In this document: positions 52,978-63,560 of the stretch, in pieces | Numbering within the stretch: position 1 is the stretch's first letter | Layout: each line of letters opens with the position of its first letter | Source of the DNA: Acanthosepion pharaonis | Taxonomy: Eukaryota > Mollusca > Cephalopoda > Sepiida > Sepiidae | NCBI GenBank assembly: GCA_903632075.3 | Contig: CAHIKZ030000060.1 | Location: 124,501-188,500 of the forward strand | Reading direction: 5' to 3' | DNA: 64,000 nucleotides | Translations under genes and position numbers: made by a program | The notes under the pieces: model-generated | Told to the model about the DNA's origin: nothing | The model's input: only the letters and a program-made list of their open reading frames with translations | Databases searched by the model: none

Positions 52978-53015
<38 letters not shown>
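52730..53015 (+). repeat. single unit of the fold-back family with (TA)n tail
   Basis: CTGAAGATGAG, a spacer, GTTGAAAGTACTTGC, then AAACAAGGGTCATAACATTC and GCAAAGGGATTTCGCC, colinear with one arm of the 48.65-kb element, ending in (TA)n (52980-53014). There is no inverted partner. Confidence 0.75.
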
Positions 53016-53017
<2 letters not shown>

Positions 53018-53409
53018 GGATTAATGTGACATCAATACAACTAAGTATGTTAGCTCTATCACTGATATTGAGCACTTTCCAATAAGTACTGCACATATAT
53101 AATATATAAATAATATATATAAAAAAATTGATTTTATATATATATATACCCTGTCATCCTGCACATCACCAATATCTGTGTGGGTAAATCTAAGAAATTC
53201 TTCTTTGTCACTGTCCATAAAAAGTTCCACTATTGACATAAGATATCCATGCCTCACCCGTCACCACTGTGATCCCAAAACAAACATTTTTAAAAGATTT
53301 TATTAAAATTTGCTGATAAAATAACCATTTTAGGACAAAATGACTGACATCCAGTGATTCCCAGTTCCTATCACAAGCTTCATGAAGTCATTTTCATAGT
53401 AATAAGTTA

Positions 53410-53960
53410 TTTTTAGAAATGTACTTTCCCTTTGAAACAAATCTCTTTTACTCCGCAAACATGTCCACCTGGAGAATATTGAGAAAGAGTATTGCCAGTG
53501 GACATATACACCTGCAGAGTTGTACAGGTTAAGTTGGTGAATGCTGCCATAATCCTTGCCTTCAATTCATCTTTGGTATCACAAGGAGTTGATCTCTCAC
53601 TCAACTGCATCTCACACATAATAATCAAGAGGGTTCAGTCTGGGGAGTTAGTTGGCCAGATGTAAGGCATGATGTGGTCACAAAAGTTGTGTGACAACCT
53701 TGACTGGGTTCTCTTGCTAGTGTGGCATTGTGCAGAGTACTGTTGCTAGACATAGGGTCTTCCAGCAGCAACCCTTTTGACTCAGGGTAGCACCACCTTC
53801 TCAAGACACATGATATAGGCCTCCATGTTCAGTCTGAGGCCCTGTGGGAAAAAGAATAGAGGCATAATATCATTATCACTAATGATTGGTTCAAACACCA
53901 TGGATGTTGACTGGATATATCATCCAACTCTTTCCAAATCCTCTGCTCTCTCCTCAGATT
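53410..53960 (-). pseudogene. mariner-type (IS630/Tc1 superfamily) transposase
   Basis: Minus strand. From about 53.94 to 53.63 kb, broken frames read MVFEPIISDND, FFPQGLRLNMEAYI, KRVAAGRPYV and MPYIWPTNSPD. A 71-codon frame (53413-53628) continues with CDTKDELKARIMAAFTNL. These are the catalytic-domain and C-terminal blocks of a mariner-like DDE/DDD transposase, the last one the NSPD region before the final acidic residue. Stops and frameshifts (one right after NSPD) destroy it. The N-terminal DNA-binding half is not visible. Confidence 0.78.
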
Positions 53961-54224
53961 GACACCCAAACACTCTGAAATGTTTGTATTGGAGCTTCCA
54001 GTGCGAATGCCAAGCAGTACAATATGCTGTTTTCAAATTTCTGGTGAATTGTGTCATGGAGCCCTTTTTCTCACAGATGGTGCCCAACTGACCCTACTAT
54101 ACTGTAAAATCAACAAAATAAAAAACAAACGATGCGCATGTACAAAATTAAAAATATAAAATGGCGCAAATTCTCCCATCACACACTGTACGCAAAATTA
54201 GCTTTCAAGTAAAAATCTTTGTTT

Positions 54225-54400
54225 TTAATCATTTCAGAAGTGAAAAATGCATATTACGAATATGTGTTGGAAAAATATCAGTTGATCCTGGAAAGAGACC
54301 AAGATTGTATTTGTCAGTGAAGAACATGGGAGTTTGGTCCACATGGCAAAAGTTCTAATGAAGATGGCTGAGTGAAACTTGTTCCTTATCAAATGAATAT
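54225..54400 (+). repeat. dispersed repeat shared with 55.66-55.83 kb
   Basis: GAAGTGAAAAATGCATATTA, ATATCAGTTGATCCTGGAAA, GAGACCAAGATTGT and GGCTGAGTGAAACTTG recur in order. Confidence 0.75.
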
Positions 54401-54429
54401 AAAGAGAATAGTGATAGTTTGTCATTGTG

Positions 54430-54770
54430 AATATACCACATATATTTTTATATCATTTCACCCCAAATAAAGAAATAAAGCCACTGAGACACAAGAGGGT
54501 TACTGATTGTTAGAGAATATGAGAAAAAGAAAAAAACATTATAGAGAACAATAAAAAGAATTAAGAACACAAAAGATAATGATTGATATTGCATTTAAAT
54601 ATTTGAAGATCAAAGTTGATTGGAAAGCAAGATGCTTTAAGACAGTTCCACTAACAAAAAGTGTGAAGGGAAAAAACTGTTATCATAGAACTTAGTTACA
54701 TCCAGCCATTCCAAATGTATAATGATGAAATCTAGCTGCCATAAAAGATATGTAACAAAATAAAAATACT
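54430..54770 (-). pseudogene. LINE family B C-terminus and 3' UTR
   Basis: CACCCCAAATAAAGAAATAA, GCCACTGAGACACAAGAG and GGAAAGCAAGATGC are the reverse complement of the ends at 13.6-14.0 kb. The frame is broken. Confidence 0.6.
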
Positions 54771-55600
54771 TTTTGATATATGCTCATATTTTCCTTATTT
54801 GTATAAACAATGTTATCAATAGCTCTCAGATAGATTGCAGGCAGAACAGCTCATTTTTATCCAACTTTTAAGTGTCTGAAGAAATCCTTTTCTAGAATTC
54901 ACACTGGCTTCTAGTATCATTTTAATGGTAAGCCAATTCAATGTGCAAACTAAAAATTATTTCCTGTGAGCATTCTAAGCTAAAGATGGCATTTTAAGTG
55001 GTGTATAGAATGTATTTTGCTCTTTGCAAAACTTTACCCAAGTCTGTCATGGATAGATCTAAAAGCTATAACTTCATATTATTATTATTATCATCATCAT
55101 ACACTGATATAGCAAAAGTCATGAGATACTAACCTTTAGCACTCTGCAGGTGACTATTTTCTCCAAGCAAAATGTTAGTCCTGCCAATTCAAGTTGAATT
55201 TGAATTTCTTGGTTGTGTAGTCACATCCTTCTATGACAACACCTAAAACAATCTTGGCTGAAATTGAGAGCCAGGCTCCTGCAATTTCAAATATATTGAA
55301 CTAATATATAAAACACTATATTTTGAAGAGTTCCATATACAGTAAAAGGGGAAGTAATATTTATAAATGATGCAGAGTGCTAAATGTTAAAGATAATGGT
55401 CCATATGTGGCACCATTGTACCTTGACATAGAAATGTCCAGACCTACACTATAGGCAAAAAGTTTGCAGCCACCTTTTGGATTTAATAATTAATAAGTTT
55501 TATACCTTCTTTAGTTTAATTAACTTCTACTAAGCTTGAATGCTGAAACTATTTATCCACTTTTTTTAGAGAGGGCTTTTTTTATTATTTACTCTTAGTT
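54771..55600. other. unassigned sequence
   Basis: (ATT)n and (ATC)n near 55078-55100. No gene seen. Confidence 0.4.
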
Positions 55601-55850
55601 CATTCAAGTGTCCCAAGAGCCCCTTAAGGTAGAGGATTACTGAATGGAATTGTTTTAAAGGAGGGAAAAGAAGGAAGTAAAAAATGCATATTATGAGTAT
55701 TTGTAGGATAGATATCAGTTGACTCCAGAAAGAGACCAAGATTGTTGTTGTTTGGAAAGCATCCTCTTGGGAGTTTGGTTTCACAGTTTTAGAGAAGAGG
55801 TTGGCTGAGTAGAACTTGATCCTTATCAGACGAATGGATGAGGTCTTACT
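55600..55850 (+). repeat. dispersed repeat
   Basis: Combines CCTTAAGGTAGAGGATTACT (as at 44.6 kb) with the blocks of 54.23-54.40 kb, so these belong to one longer family. Confidence 0.72.
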
Positions 55851-55899
55851 TCTATCAAGTCAGAACCCTGATTCTTTCTCACTGCTCATCTTCCTAACT

Positions 55900-56690
55900 C
55901 TACATCATATTAAAGAGTTTTCTGCCTCTTAACATCTCTACAGATGGCTCATCACCCCTAATAACTGGCTTGTAACTGACTGTTCTCTATAAGCAGCTTG
56001 CAATTGACTATTTTAACAATAACTCTATGTGAAAGTTGGCACCACTAGGAAAATTGGCTCCCTGTGCCGCACCAGGAAGTTTTTCTTGCCGGAGTCGATC
56101 CTTCAAATCTACAAATCAACCATTTGCCCTTGCATGGAGTATTGCTGCCATATATTGTCTGGAGCCCCTTCTAATTGTCTCAAGGTCCTTGATAAAATCC
56201 AAAGACGGATATGCAATGAAATTGGCCCTGATCTGGCATCTCGTCTGCAGCCGCTCTTTCACAGACGTGCCATTGCCTCCCTCTGTCTTTTTTTTACAAA
56301 TACTTTCATGGTAACTGCTCTGATGAGCTGCTTTCGCTGGTTCCCAGACATCATGAATTTAAGCGTTCAACTAGGCTGGCATCTCACTCTTACCGTTTCA
56401 CTGTCAAAATTGTTAAATGTAGCTGTCTCTTCTACTCCAATAGAATCATATCTTGCACTTCTCGCCTGTGGAACTCCCTCCCCTCTTGTTTCCCTGATAG
56501 CTATAATCTCTAACTATTCAAATGTAATGTCAATTGACATCTCCAGATGCTCTGATCTATCCCCTAACCATCTTTTCATCCTTTCCTCTATCACTCCTCT
56601 TTGTTCTTGCTTCTACTCTGTAACCACTTTCGTGCTAGTGGCTTCCCACCTTGCTTGTGGTTGAAAGCCTTAAAGAAAAAAGAAAAAATG
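55900..56690 (+). pseudogene. LINE family B ORF2 C-terminal region (211-codon frame)
   Basis: The best preserved family-B copy. The frame at 56029-56664 and the overlapping one at 56036-56314 together carry the post-RT region of a non-LTR retrotransposon: GSLCRTRKFFLP, LQIYKSTICPCMEYCCHIL, LKVLDKIQRRI, LASRLQPLFHRRAIASLCLF, then further broken blocks. After 56314 the signal switches between frames: TALMSCFRWF, then LALLACGTPSPLVSL out of the usual LWNSLP frame. The catalytic YxDD region lies upstream and is absent. The 3' UTR follows to about 56690 with CCACCTTGCTTGTGG. Confidence 0.82.
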
Positions 56691-56859
56691 TAAACCTCTG
56701 ACTGGAAATTCTTATCTTCCAGTCATGTGGCACTTCACCTCAAATGTTTTTATTTATTTATTGATTTACTCTTTCCTTTTTTTTTTTTTTAAAAGATTTT
56801 ACTGCTTAGTCATGAAGTACCAGACTCGTCGGGCCCCAGATAAAATTATTTTGAGCCCT

Positions 56860-56945
56860 TTTGACTTTGTGCGGCTTACAGCCATATCACATTGAATCAC
56901 ATGTTCTTGTACTAACACCAAAGTTAAGCAACAGAGGGTTTTTTC
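56860..56945 (+). repeat. 5S-like fragment (5' half)
   Basis: GGCTTACAGCCATATCACAT and CAAAGTTAAGCAACAGAG match the first half of 5S rRNA-derived SINE heads. Confidence 0.65.
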
Positions 56946-57065
56946 TTAGCCTTAATCAGAAGTTTTTCTTTTGAGATAATGCAGCTATTTACTAAACTTA
57001 GTTGAATCTTGCTCTAACCTCCAGGAATGTAGTATTCTTCAAGGTGGTAGTAGTGGGAAGGTGAG

Positions 57066-57420
57066 GGCTTAGGACCATATCACGTTGAAACATCGGTTCC
57101 TGTAAAATCAACAAACTTAAGCAACATCAAGCCTGGTCAGTACCTAAATGAGTGACTGCTTGAGAATACCAAGTGCTGTAAGCTTGGATGCACAGGTGGT
57201 GTAATGGAAAGCGTCTTGGAATTTGAAAGTTTCATCTGGGCTTGTTATATTCACTTACGTGCAAATAACCCTGGGAATGGTATGAATCTACCTCTTTCCC
57301 CCCCAGGCATGGGTTAATTAGTATTAGTAAGCTATATCAGCAAAAATTATTTTCATTTCCAAACTTTCTTATAATCTAAAGAAATATTGCGTAGTTTTAA
57401 ATAATCTGCCAAATGTTAAG
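57066..57420 (+). mobile_element. 5S rRNA/tRNA composite SINE, most complete copy
   Basis: 57069-57184 resembles a whole 5S rRNA gene: GGACCATATCACGTTGAA at the start, AAACTTAAGCAACATC (A box region), GCCTGGTCAGTACC, GAGTGACTGCTTGAGAATAC and AGTGCTGTAAGCTTGG at the end. It runs without a break into a second module with GGTGGTGTAATGGAAAGCG, then TTATATTCACTTACGTGC and CCCCCAGGCATGGGTTAATT. Pol III internal promoter elements are diverged, so it is probably not an active 5S gene. Confidence 0.82.
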
Positions 57421-60270
57421 CTGTGTAAAACAAATCAATCATTTGACTTTGTAGGTGTTCTAATCATGGCCAGATCCTTTTGTGTCGCTCTACATTGTGA
57501 AGTATTGTATATGTCAATGTACATGGTGACCTTTTAACCTTAAAACAATACACACAGACACCCTAAAAAAGTAGAGGGTTGTCTTACAATCCAGGTATAA
57601 AATGTGAACCATAAATGGTTTATGGTAGGTTGTTAGCATGGGAAATATTTGCCTCACCTCCTCTTTTTTTGATAATGTTAAACAAAACCACAATTGGATG
57701 TGTGTCTCAACAAGTCATTTAAAGATCGCATTCGAGAACAGTGGAAGAAGTGGATGGTTAATGGGGGAAAAGTAATTCAGGCTACTGTAATAACCTACCG
57801 AAAACGTAGCACTCCCTCATGAGGCATTGTAGATTGTGGGAGTTAATTGACAATATCTCCCCACTGTCTCTTTTTTTTTTATTAGAATTTGAATGAAAAG
57901 AAAGAACATGCTTACTGAATTTACTTAGTAAATTCAATACATTTTAAAATACGATTTAGGAGGGGGAGTCTGGTACGACAAATATAGCCTGAAACCTACA
58001 TGTTAACGTGAGAATTTGGGTGTCGTCTTATATGCCCAGTCACCTTGAATGCTGGCATATACTCTATAATTTTAAGAGAAAATAATAACATCATCTTTCC
58101 TAATAGGAATCAAGGTAAAATGTTACGGTATTTATGTTATTTATTTATCATTTCTTACATCTCTGGAATTAGTCAAGATAGTGTGTAAACATGATTGTCA
58201 GTAGAAGGAGATCCCTGTCTTTGATTTGCAGATCCACTTTTCAGTGTTAATCTCATTTAAGAATCTGAACAAAAAGCATCTTGAATGAATTTGATGGTGT
58301 TTTTTTTTTTTTTTGTTTGTTTTTTTAAGGACCACAAGCTGTAAAATCAAAATTTGCAATGGCATTTCTTATTCATAAAGCAACAATAATAGTATTTCTA
58401 GGTGGGCTGAGAGGAGTTAATTTACTCTTGTAAATGAAAATAATTCATTTTTGGACCCCCCCCCCCTTTTATTTTAAGGAAGTAGTTCATTTTCTTTAAT
58501 TTTTTGTTTTTCCTTGAAGATGTTTACCTTGGAAATGATGCCTGAATTTTTTTTTTTTTTTAAAATGCATGAATATTTGGTAATATCGAGCAAAACAAAA
58601 AATCGGAAATTAGCTTCAAGAATCAGGATTTGGCATGTTTATACTTGTCCAATTTGTTTTAGGCTGACATATTTTTGTTTTGATCACCATTTTTTTTTTT
58701 TTTTTTATTTCACTCAAGAAAGTCTTGTTGGAGAATTAATTCAGGTGCACAAAATGTTCGTTCCAGCAAGATAACTCAGTCTTTTGCTTGACTTGGAGAG
58801 ACGCAAAACTGATATTTGAAACCCTTAGCTGACTTCCAGGGGCTCTATAGATTGAAACTACATCAATACATATAGGATATGTTGCAAATTTCACCAAATT
58901 CCATGCTGCAAAAAATCCCAACTCAGTTTGGGAAGATATGGTTTTTGATTGGATGTAACAATTCCAGTGTTGGCTTTCTTTTGTTCCAACCTGATATGTG
59001 TAAGATAGTCCAGTATAATTTAGTATCATCTCTGCATGGTTCTTTTTACTTGGACTTTGTGTGAGATAATCCAGAAGAACCAAATTCAATTCCACGTCTT
59101 GGTGATGTCCAGTGAAAAGACGGATAGTTCTTGTAATTGGAGTAATACTTTTCCAAAACTTTATTAATGGAATATTAGCTGATTTAAAGTTTAATTAATC
59201 TGATTTTAAATAAATATTACTTTTACTTTAAGTTTGAAATATTGCAGAAATACATTTTTTTAACATAGCAGTAGCTGTTTATTTAAGCTGCTGACATGTT
59301 TGACAGATTGATGTTTATCTATTGTTGTTCTATGGGTGCTTTAGTGTAAAAAAAAAAAAGAAAGTAATTTTAGATATATTTATTAAGTATTCATTAATCT
59401 TAATAATTTAAGAAAATATTCTCTGTAATCTAATGCCTTATTGAATTTTAGATACTTTCAGGCTTTATATTTACTATAGTTCTCATTCTTATTTTCTGAT
59501 AATGTCATGTATGGGCCACCATATCTACAAAAATCAGCACATTTATACACATGTAAAAAATTTTAAATTCTTTTTAAAATATTGGTGTGTGATGATTTGT
59601 ACTAAGCTTTTCCATTTATGATAAGTAAATATAATGTTCACTTAATAATAATATCATCTAAAAGGATGCAATTAATACAGAATTTTAACATTTAAAACTT
59701 AAATTATTCTAATTAAAATTAAAAAAAAGAAAACAATTCTTGTAAAAATTGATTATTCACTGAAAAAGCCTTTTTCCTAAGACAATAGTGTACTTAATAT
59801 ATATTATTTATGAAAGCAATCAAAAACTATTCTAATTAATTAATATCAGAGTTTTATTGCATTTTTTATTTTATGATTCAGAGCAGATTTTCAGTAACTG
59901 GTGTTTTTTTTTTTTGTTTGGCAACAACAAATTGATGATTTAAATTCTCCAAGATGTCCTTTTAAATAATATAAATATGAAGAAGGTAGAATTTTAATTT
60001 CTCAAAAATTTCATAAAATTAAGTGGGAGTAACAAATGTCAAAAGAAAACATTTTGTTTTTAAATAATTTAATTCATTTGTGAATAAGTCCTGGACATTT
60101 CATTAAAATCCAACAATTGTTTGATTTATGCATTAATTTCCAAAACATTGTGTTTCTTACTACAAAAAGGAGCTAAATTTCCCATACTAATTTTTTGCCC
60201 ACCTACTGATGTAAGAAAACAAGATTTTATCCAAAGTTCTTGGATGGATATGAACTGATTTCTTCTCTCC
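57421..60270. other. long stretch without recognised repeats or genes
   Basis: About 2.8 kb with only T runs (58305, 58550, 58690), a C run (58458) and small frames. The longest non-repeat frame, 58736-59095 (minus, 119 codons), has no motif I recognise and no splice context. A part of a large intron or intergenic region is the simplest reading. Confidence 0.4.
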
Positions 60271-60274
60271 TCAG

Positions 60275-60545
60275 CTAAGTATGGCAGAGTGGGCTCTCTA
60301 GCTTGTGTTGGTAACCAGTCTAGGAGAGCTCTGAAGAACAGCTCTGAATTCAGAACTGGATGGGTTTAGGAACAAGGAACATTATATTCATGTTCAGAAT
60401 GTTTTTAGAAAGAGCAATACAAATGCAGAAGGATATTTACTTATGTTTATAGATTATACAAAGGTGTTCGATGAAGTATGCCCTAAAGATTGGTTAGAAC
60501 TGCTCAGCAACCTTTACATATTACTGATGTTATTTTCATACATTT
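60275..60545 (+). pseudogene. LINE reverse transcriptase, motif A fragment
   Basis: Plus-strand frames read GFRNKE at about 60358, FMFRMFLERAIQMQKDIYLC in one frame, then FIDYTKVFDEV in another (60443 on). FIDYxKxFD is RT motif A, with the first metal-binding aspartate of the polymerase palm. A frameshift divides the two parts and the sequence degrades after ELLSN. It is the only piece of an RT catalytic palm I found in the window. It ends near a possible LTR. Confidence 0.72.
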
Positions 60546-60588
60546 GCCTGGAAGCTTACTTAGTTAACGACCTTTTTACTGAACTTAA

Positions 60589-60851
60589 TTGTCTCAATTA
60601 TTGCGCAAGGGTTAGTGTTATTGTCCAGGTTAGGACCAAGTAAGAACAACACGAACACAAGAGTAGAAATAACGAAGGTATATTACACAAAATAATAATA
60701 CAAGATGTGGAAGGTGTTAGTATGACTGTCAGTCTGGTTTGGAGTGAACTACTATCAGCTCGACTTGATTTGTCCCTCTCTCTTAAGCAGCGTAGTATTC
60801 ATAGTGTTAGGAAGAGTTCATTCTGTAGTTATAGGTAAGGACCCGTGACAG
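60589..60851 (+). mobile_element. possible solo LTR
   Basis: A 263-bp segment beginning TGTCTCAATTATTG and ending GACCCGTGACA (TGTC...GACA), moderately different in composition from its flanks. No clear target duplication. Tentative. Confidence 0.3.
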
Positions 60852-61990
60852 TTAGGAACTTTGGTAAATTTGTTTAAGTTATTTAGAAAAGCAATGACAA
60901 GTTTGTTTTTTGTCTAATAATAAAACAAATTAATACAGCAAATAATAAATAATAAAGCAAATTGTAATACTAATGAAATCTTTTTTAAGTTACTTAATAA
61001 TCAAGCTTTGTAAAACTCTAAAATTTAATTAAAAAGTAATTTGAACCATAAATTTGTTCGTTATTATTATTTCCATTTTAGCATTTTTTTTTATTTTGTA
61101 AATAATCATGCTATTTTGTGCAAAGTTTGCGCATTGCGTGCACATTAATCAAGACAAGTGAAGCTTCCGTGAATGACTACTTCAAGGCAAAAGTATGTAA
61201 ACAATGCTGGTAATGGTGGCCGTGCTGTAGCCGTTATGCAAATGAGTTCAAACTTTTATTGGCAATAATTCCAAAACAGTAGATTTTAGCAAAATTTCTT
61301 AGTTATTTATGAATTAAGCATGTAAATTTACACCTAAATGTAACTATTCAGGAAATTTTTATTAGAAACTGAACATGAAGATTACACGGCAAATTACCCT
61401 GTGTGCCTTTTTATGAAGTATTTTGAGCTTTCCCCTGACTTTTATCAATGTCAGAAATTAAATTCCACTGAGAACTTTGTATTAAAAAAAAAAAATGTTG
61501 CCTTAATTAGTTTTGATTCTGTTTGATGTCATGTAAACATGTTATTTTTTAATTTAAATGTCCACATGACTGGAAAGCTCACATAGCCAAGTCTTGTCTC
61601 CCCAATGTCTTAGTAATTGTTTTGAGTTTTTTTTTTTTTGTTTTTCTTCTCTGACCCTATGTACTCACCATAACTGAATATGAACCTCTTACAAATTGTG
61701 TTGTTCCAGAAATTCTCTGGCCCGAAATTTTACCTTGTTCAAAATCACTCAGTTTTATTTTTTGTTTCTTTAACAGTAGCATTCAATATACCAAAAGGAA
61801 ATGGAATATCTGACAGCATAATAAATGTATAGGCATATTAGATTCACCCCCACCATTTTATTGGGGAATATATTCAGAAAAAGAGTTTTAATCTTTTTAA
61901 GCAAGCTATCAGTATATTACACAATCATTATAAAAGCACTTTGGCTGTAGTAGGAAACATTCTTCTATGTGTCATGACTAACAGTTCTAA
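60852..61990. other. unassigned AT-rich sequence
   Basis: No repeat recognised. A perfect octamer ATGCAAAT lies at 61236-61243 inside a less AT-rich 150-bp patch. Confidence 0.4.
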
Positions 61991-62290
61991 GTAAGGTTTG
62001 TTCTTTCGTGATCACTCCTAATCCCTATTCTGCCAACCAATTACACAATCTCATTCTATTTCTTCTATATGCCGTGCCCTTTCAGGCCGTGACCAATCAT
62101 GGCTCTCCACAATTTCCTAATCCCTGTTCTGCCAACTATTTACACAAGTGTGTTAGGTCAGTTATTTGCTGCTTAGTCTCTTAGTCTGCTTGTTAATGAT
62201 TGAATAAGTTACTTGTGAGTTCTTTGGCTATAAAATACACATTGACATTCCACTATTGTATTGTTAAATATTTGAGTTTAACAACTTTAA
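61991..62290 (-). pseudogene. RTE-like LINE C-terminal fragment
   Basis: Plus-strand TTCTTCTATATGCCGTGCCC, TTTCAGGCCGTGACCAATCA and ATGGCTCTCCACAATTTCC match the reverse of the C-terminus at 5.0-5.2 kb, then the AGTTACTTGTGAGTTCTTTG block seen at 21.55 kb. A short internal duplication (TAATCCCTATTCTGCCAAC) is present. Confidence 0.62.
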
Positions 62291-62469
62291 CAAAATATTG
62301 CAATACCAATCATAAATCTGGATGAAGTTCATTATTTAAAGAAGTAAGGGGGTACAAATAAAAAGATTTGAAACTGACAAGTTTCTCCATTACACTGAAG
62401 CCAATATTAAACACATAAATGTCATCATTCATTTTTTTAATTCATTCATTTTTGTAGATTCTTCCATTC

Positions 62470-62780
62470 TTCAGTATCTGATAATATTTTTGAGATGAGG
62501 TATTATATACACTATTTACATTATTTTACAACGTTTTGGCTGTTGTACGCTCCAGCCTTCTTCAGGTGGTTGGAATGTTGAACTGAACCCTTTATTCGCT
62601 CACTGGGGTAGACTGTTCTAGTTCCACGTGCCATGTTTAATGGATGTCAGTTATCAGTTATCTCCTGTTAATTCCCCTCTCCAAGTTCTCCACTGCCTTA
62701 ACCAGGTATTGAACTCACACTCTTTGGGTCCTGTCACTGGATCTAACTAACACCTTTATCCACTGTACCATGTGTCCTTG
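62470..62780 (-). repeat. PLE-associated tRNA-like repeat, full-length solo copy
   Basis: Reverse blocks in order: GAGATGAGGTATTATATACA, AACGTTTTGGCTGTTGTACG, CCTTCTTCAGGTGG, ACTGAACCCTTTATTCG, ACCAGGTATTGAACTCACAC, CCACTGTACCATGTGTCC. B- and A-box-like segments are well kept. Confidence 0.9.
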
Positions 62781-62783
62781 GGA

Positions 62784-62838
62784 TGTGATAAACATGGCGA
62801 CAAAGATGAGGACAATAGTCCGAATAATGTAAATAGTC
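62784..62838 (+). repeat. tail fragment of the same repeat, opposite orientation
   Basis: AACATGGCGACAAAGATGAG and CAATAGTCCGAATAATG, butted against the head of the preceding inverted copy. Confidence 0.75.
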
Positions 62839-62845
62839 TTCCATT

Positions 62846-63045
62846 CTTGTCCTTGGTTTAACGATAAACTGTATCCAGTAACAAGTCCTCTGACGATGAG
62901 GTTTTGAGGAGCATAGAACCACCTCTTAATTGCTGCTGTTCACAGGTCCACCTTGGTAGCACCTGTTGGAGTCTCAGTTATAGGTAACCCCCTCTCCCAA
63001 ACTGGAGTCCAAATTCTACGAAAGTGCAAAGATGGTTTTTTTTAG
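62846..63045 (+). repeat. head of the 33-bp-array family
   Basis: AACGATAAACTGTATCCAG, ACCACCTCTTAATTGCTGC and GGTAGCACCTGTTGGAG match the heads at 6.0 and 38.8 kb. The array itself is missing. Confidence 0.75.
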
Positions 63046-63560
63046 TAAAAATATCAGCAATCCAAATTGTAATATATAAAATACACATTCACAAAAACCG
63101 AAATTAAAACTACAAATTCCCTTTAATGGGGCCACCTGTTTGCTGTGGGTGGCAACCTGTGATGCCTGGGGATGAAGTTCTGGTGACTGAGTGACCCCTG
63201 ATATGGTATAAAATGACCAGGAGTTTCCACCACACATCACTTCGGTCCCTATCTTGGATAGATGGACAGATGGAATAGCCCAGTTCATTCCAATCAGCTA
63301 GTCACATAGCAACAATGTCTAGTTGGGACAAAAGATAATGGCTCTGCAAATCCTTACAAGATACTATATTTGGGTAGATATGGTAGGGAAATGCAGGTAC
63401 TTGTATCGACTTTGATCATAACTATACCATCTATGTAGCACTGGTGGATCAGGGTGAATGGGATTTGTCCCTCCTGAGAGTGTCCCTTAAGAAGGAACAC
63501 TGAGGTGGTGGGGAACACAGATGGTGAATACAAAATTATATGGTTACCTCTTATAAATGA
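63046..63560 (+). other. possible 5' UTR of the LINE that follows
   Basis: Non-repetitive, somewhat GC-richer sequence just upstream of the ORF1 start. It contains short open frames on the minus strand (63016-63288 and 63354-63572) with no recognisable domain. Assignment as LINE 5' UTR rests on position only. Confidence 0.35.

Larger units (their letters stand above)
52553..54190 (-). mobile_element. mariner-like element with nested insertion, degenerate
   Basis: Ends TACAGGGTGTGATGG at 52553 and CCATCACACACTGTA at 54190 are inverted repeats beginning with TA. The interior carries minus-strand transposase remains (about 53410-53960). Non-coding DNA at 52.7-53.15 kb includes another repeat and (TA)n tracts, presumably inserted later. 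Confidence 0.72.

Noticed and set aside
57069..57184. A functional 5S rRNA gene
   Set aside because: Similarity is clear but internal promoter positions are altered, and it continues directly into a SINE body found with the same head elsewhere.
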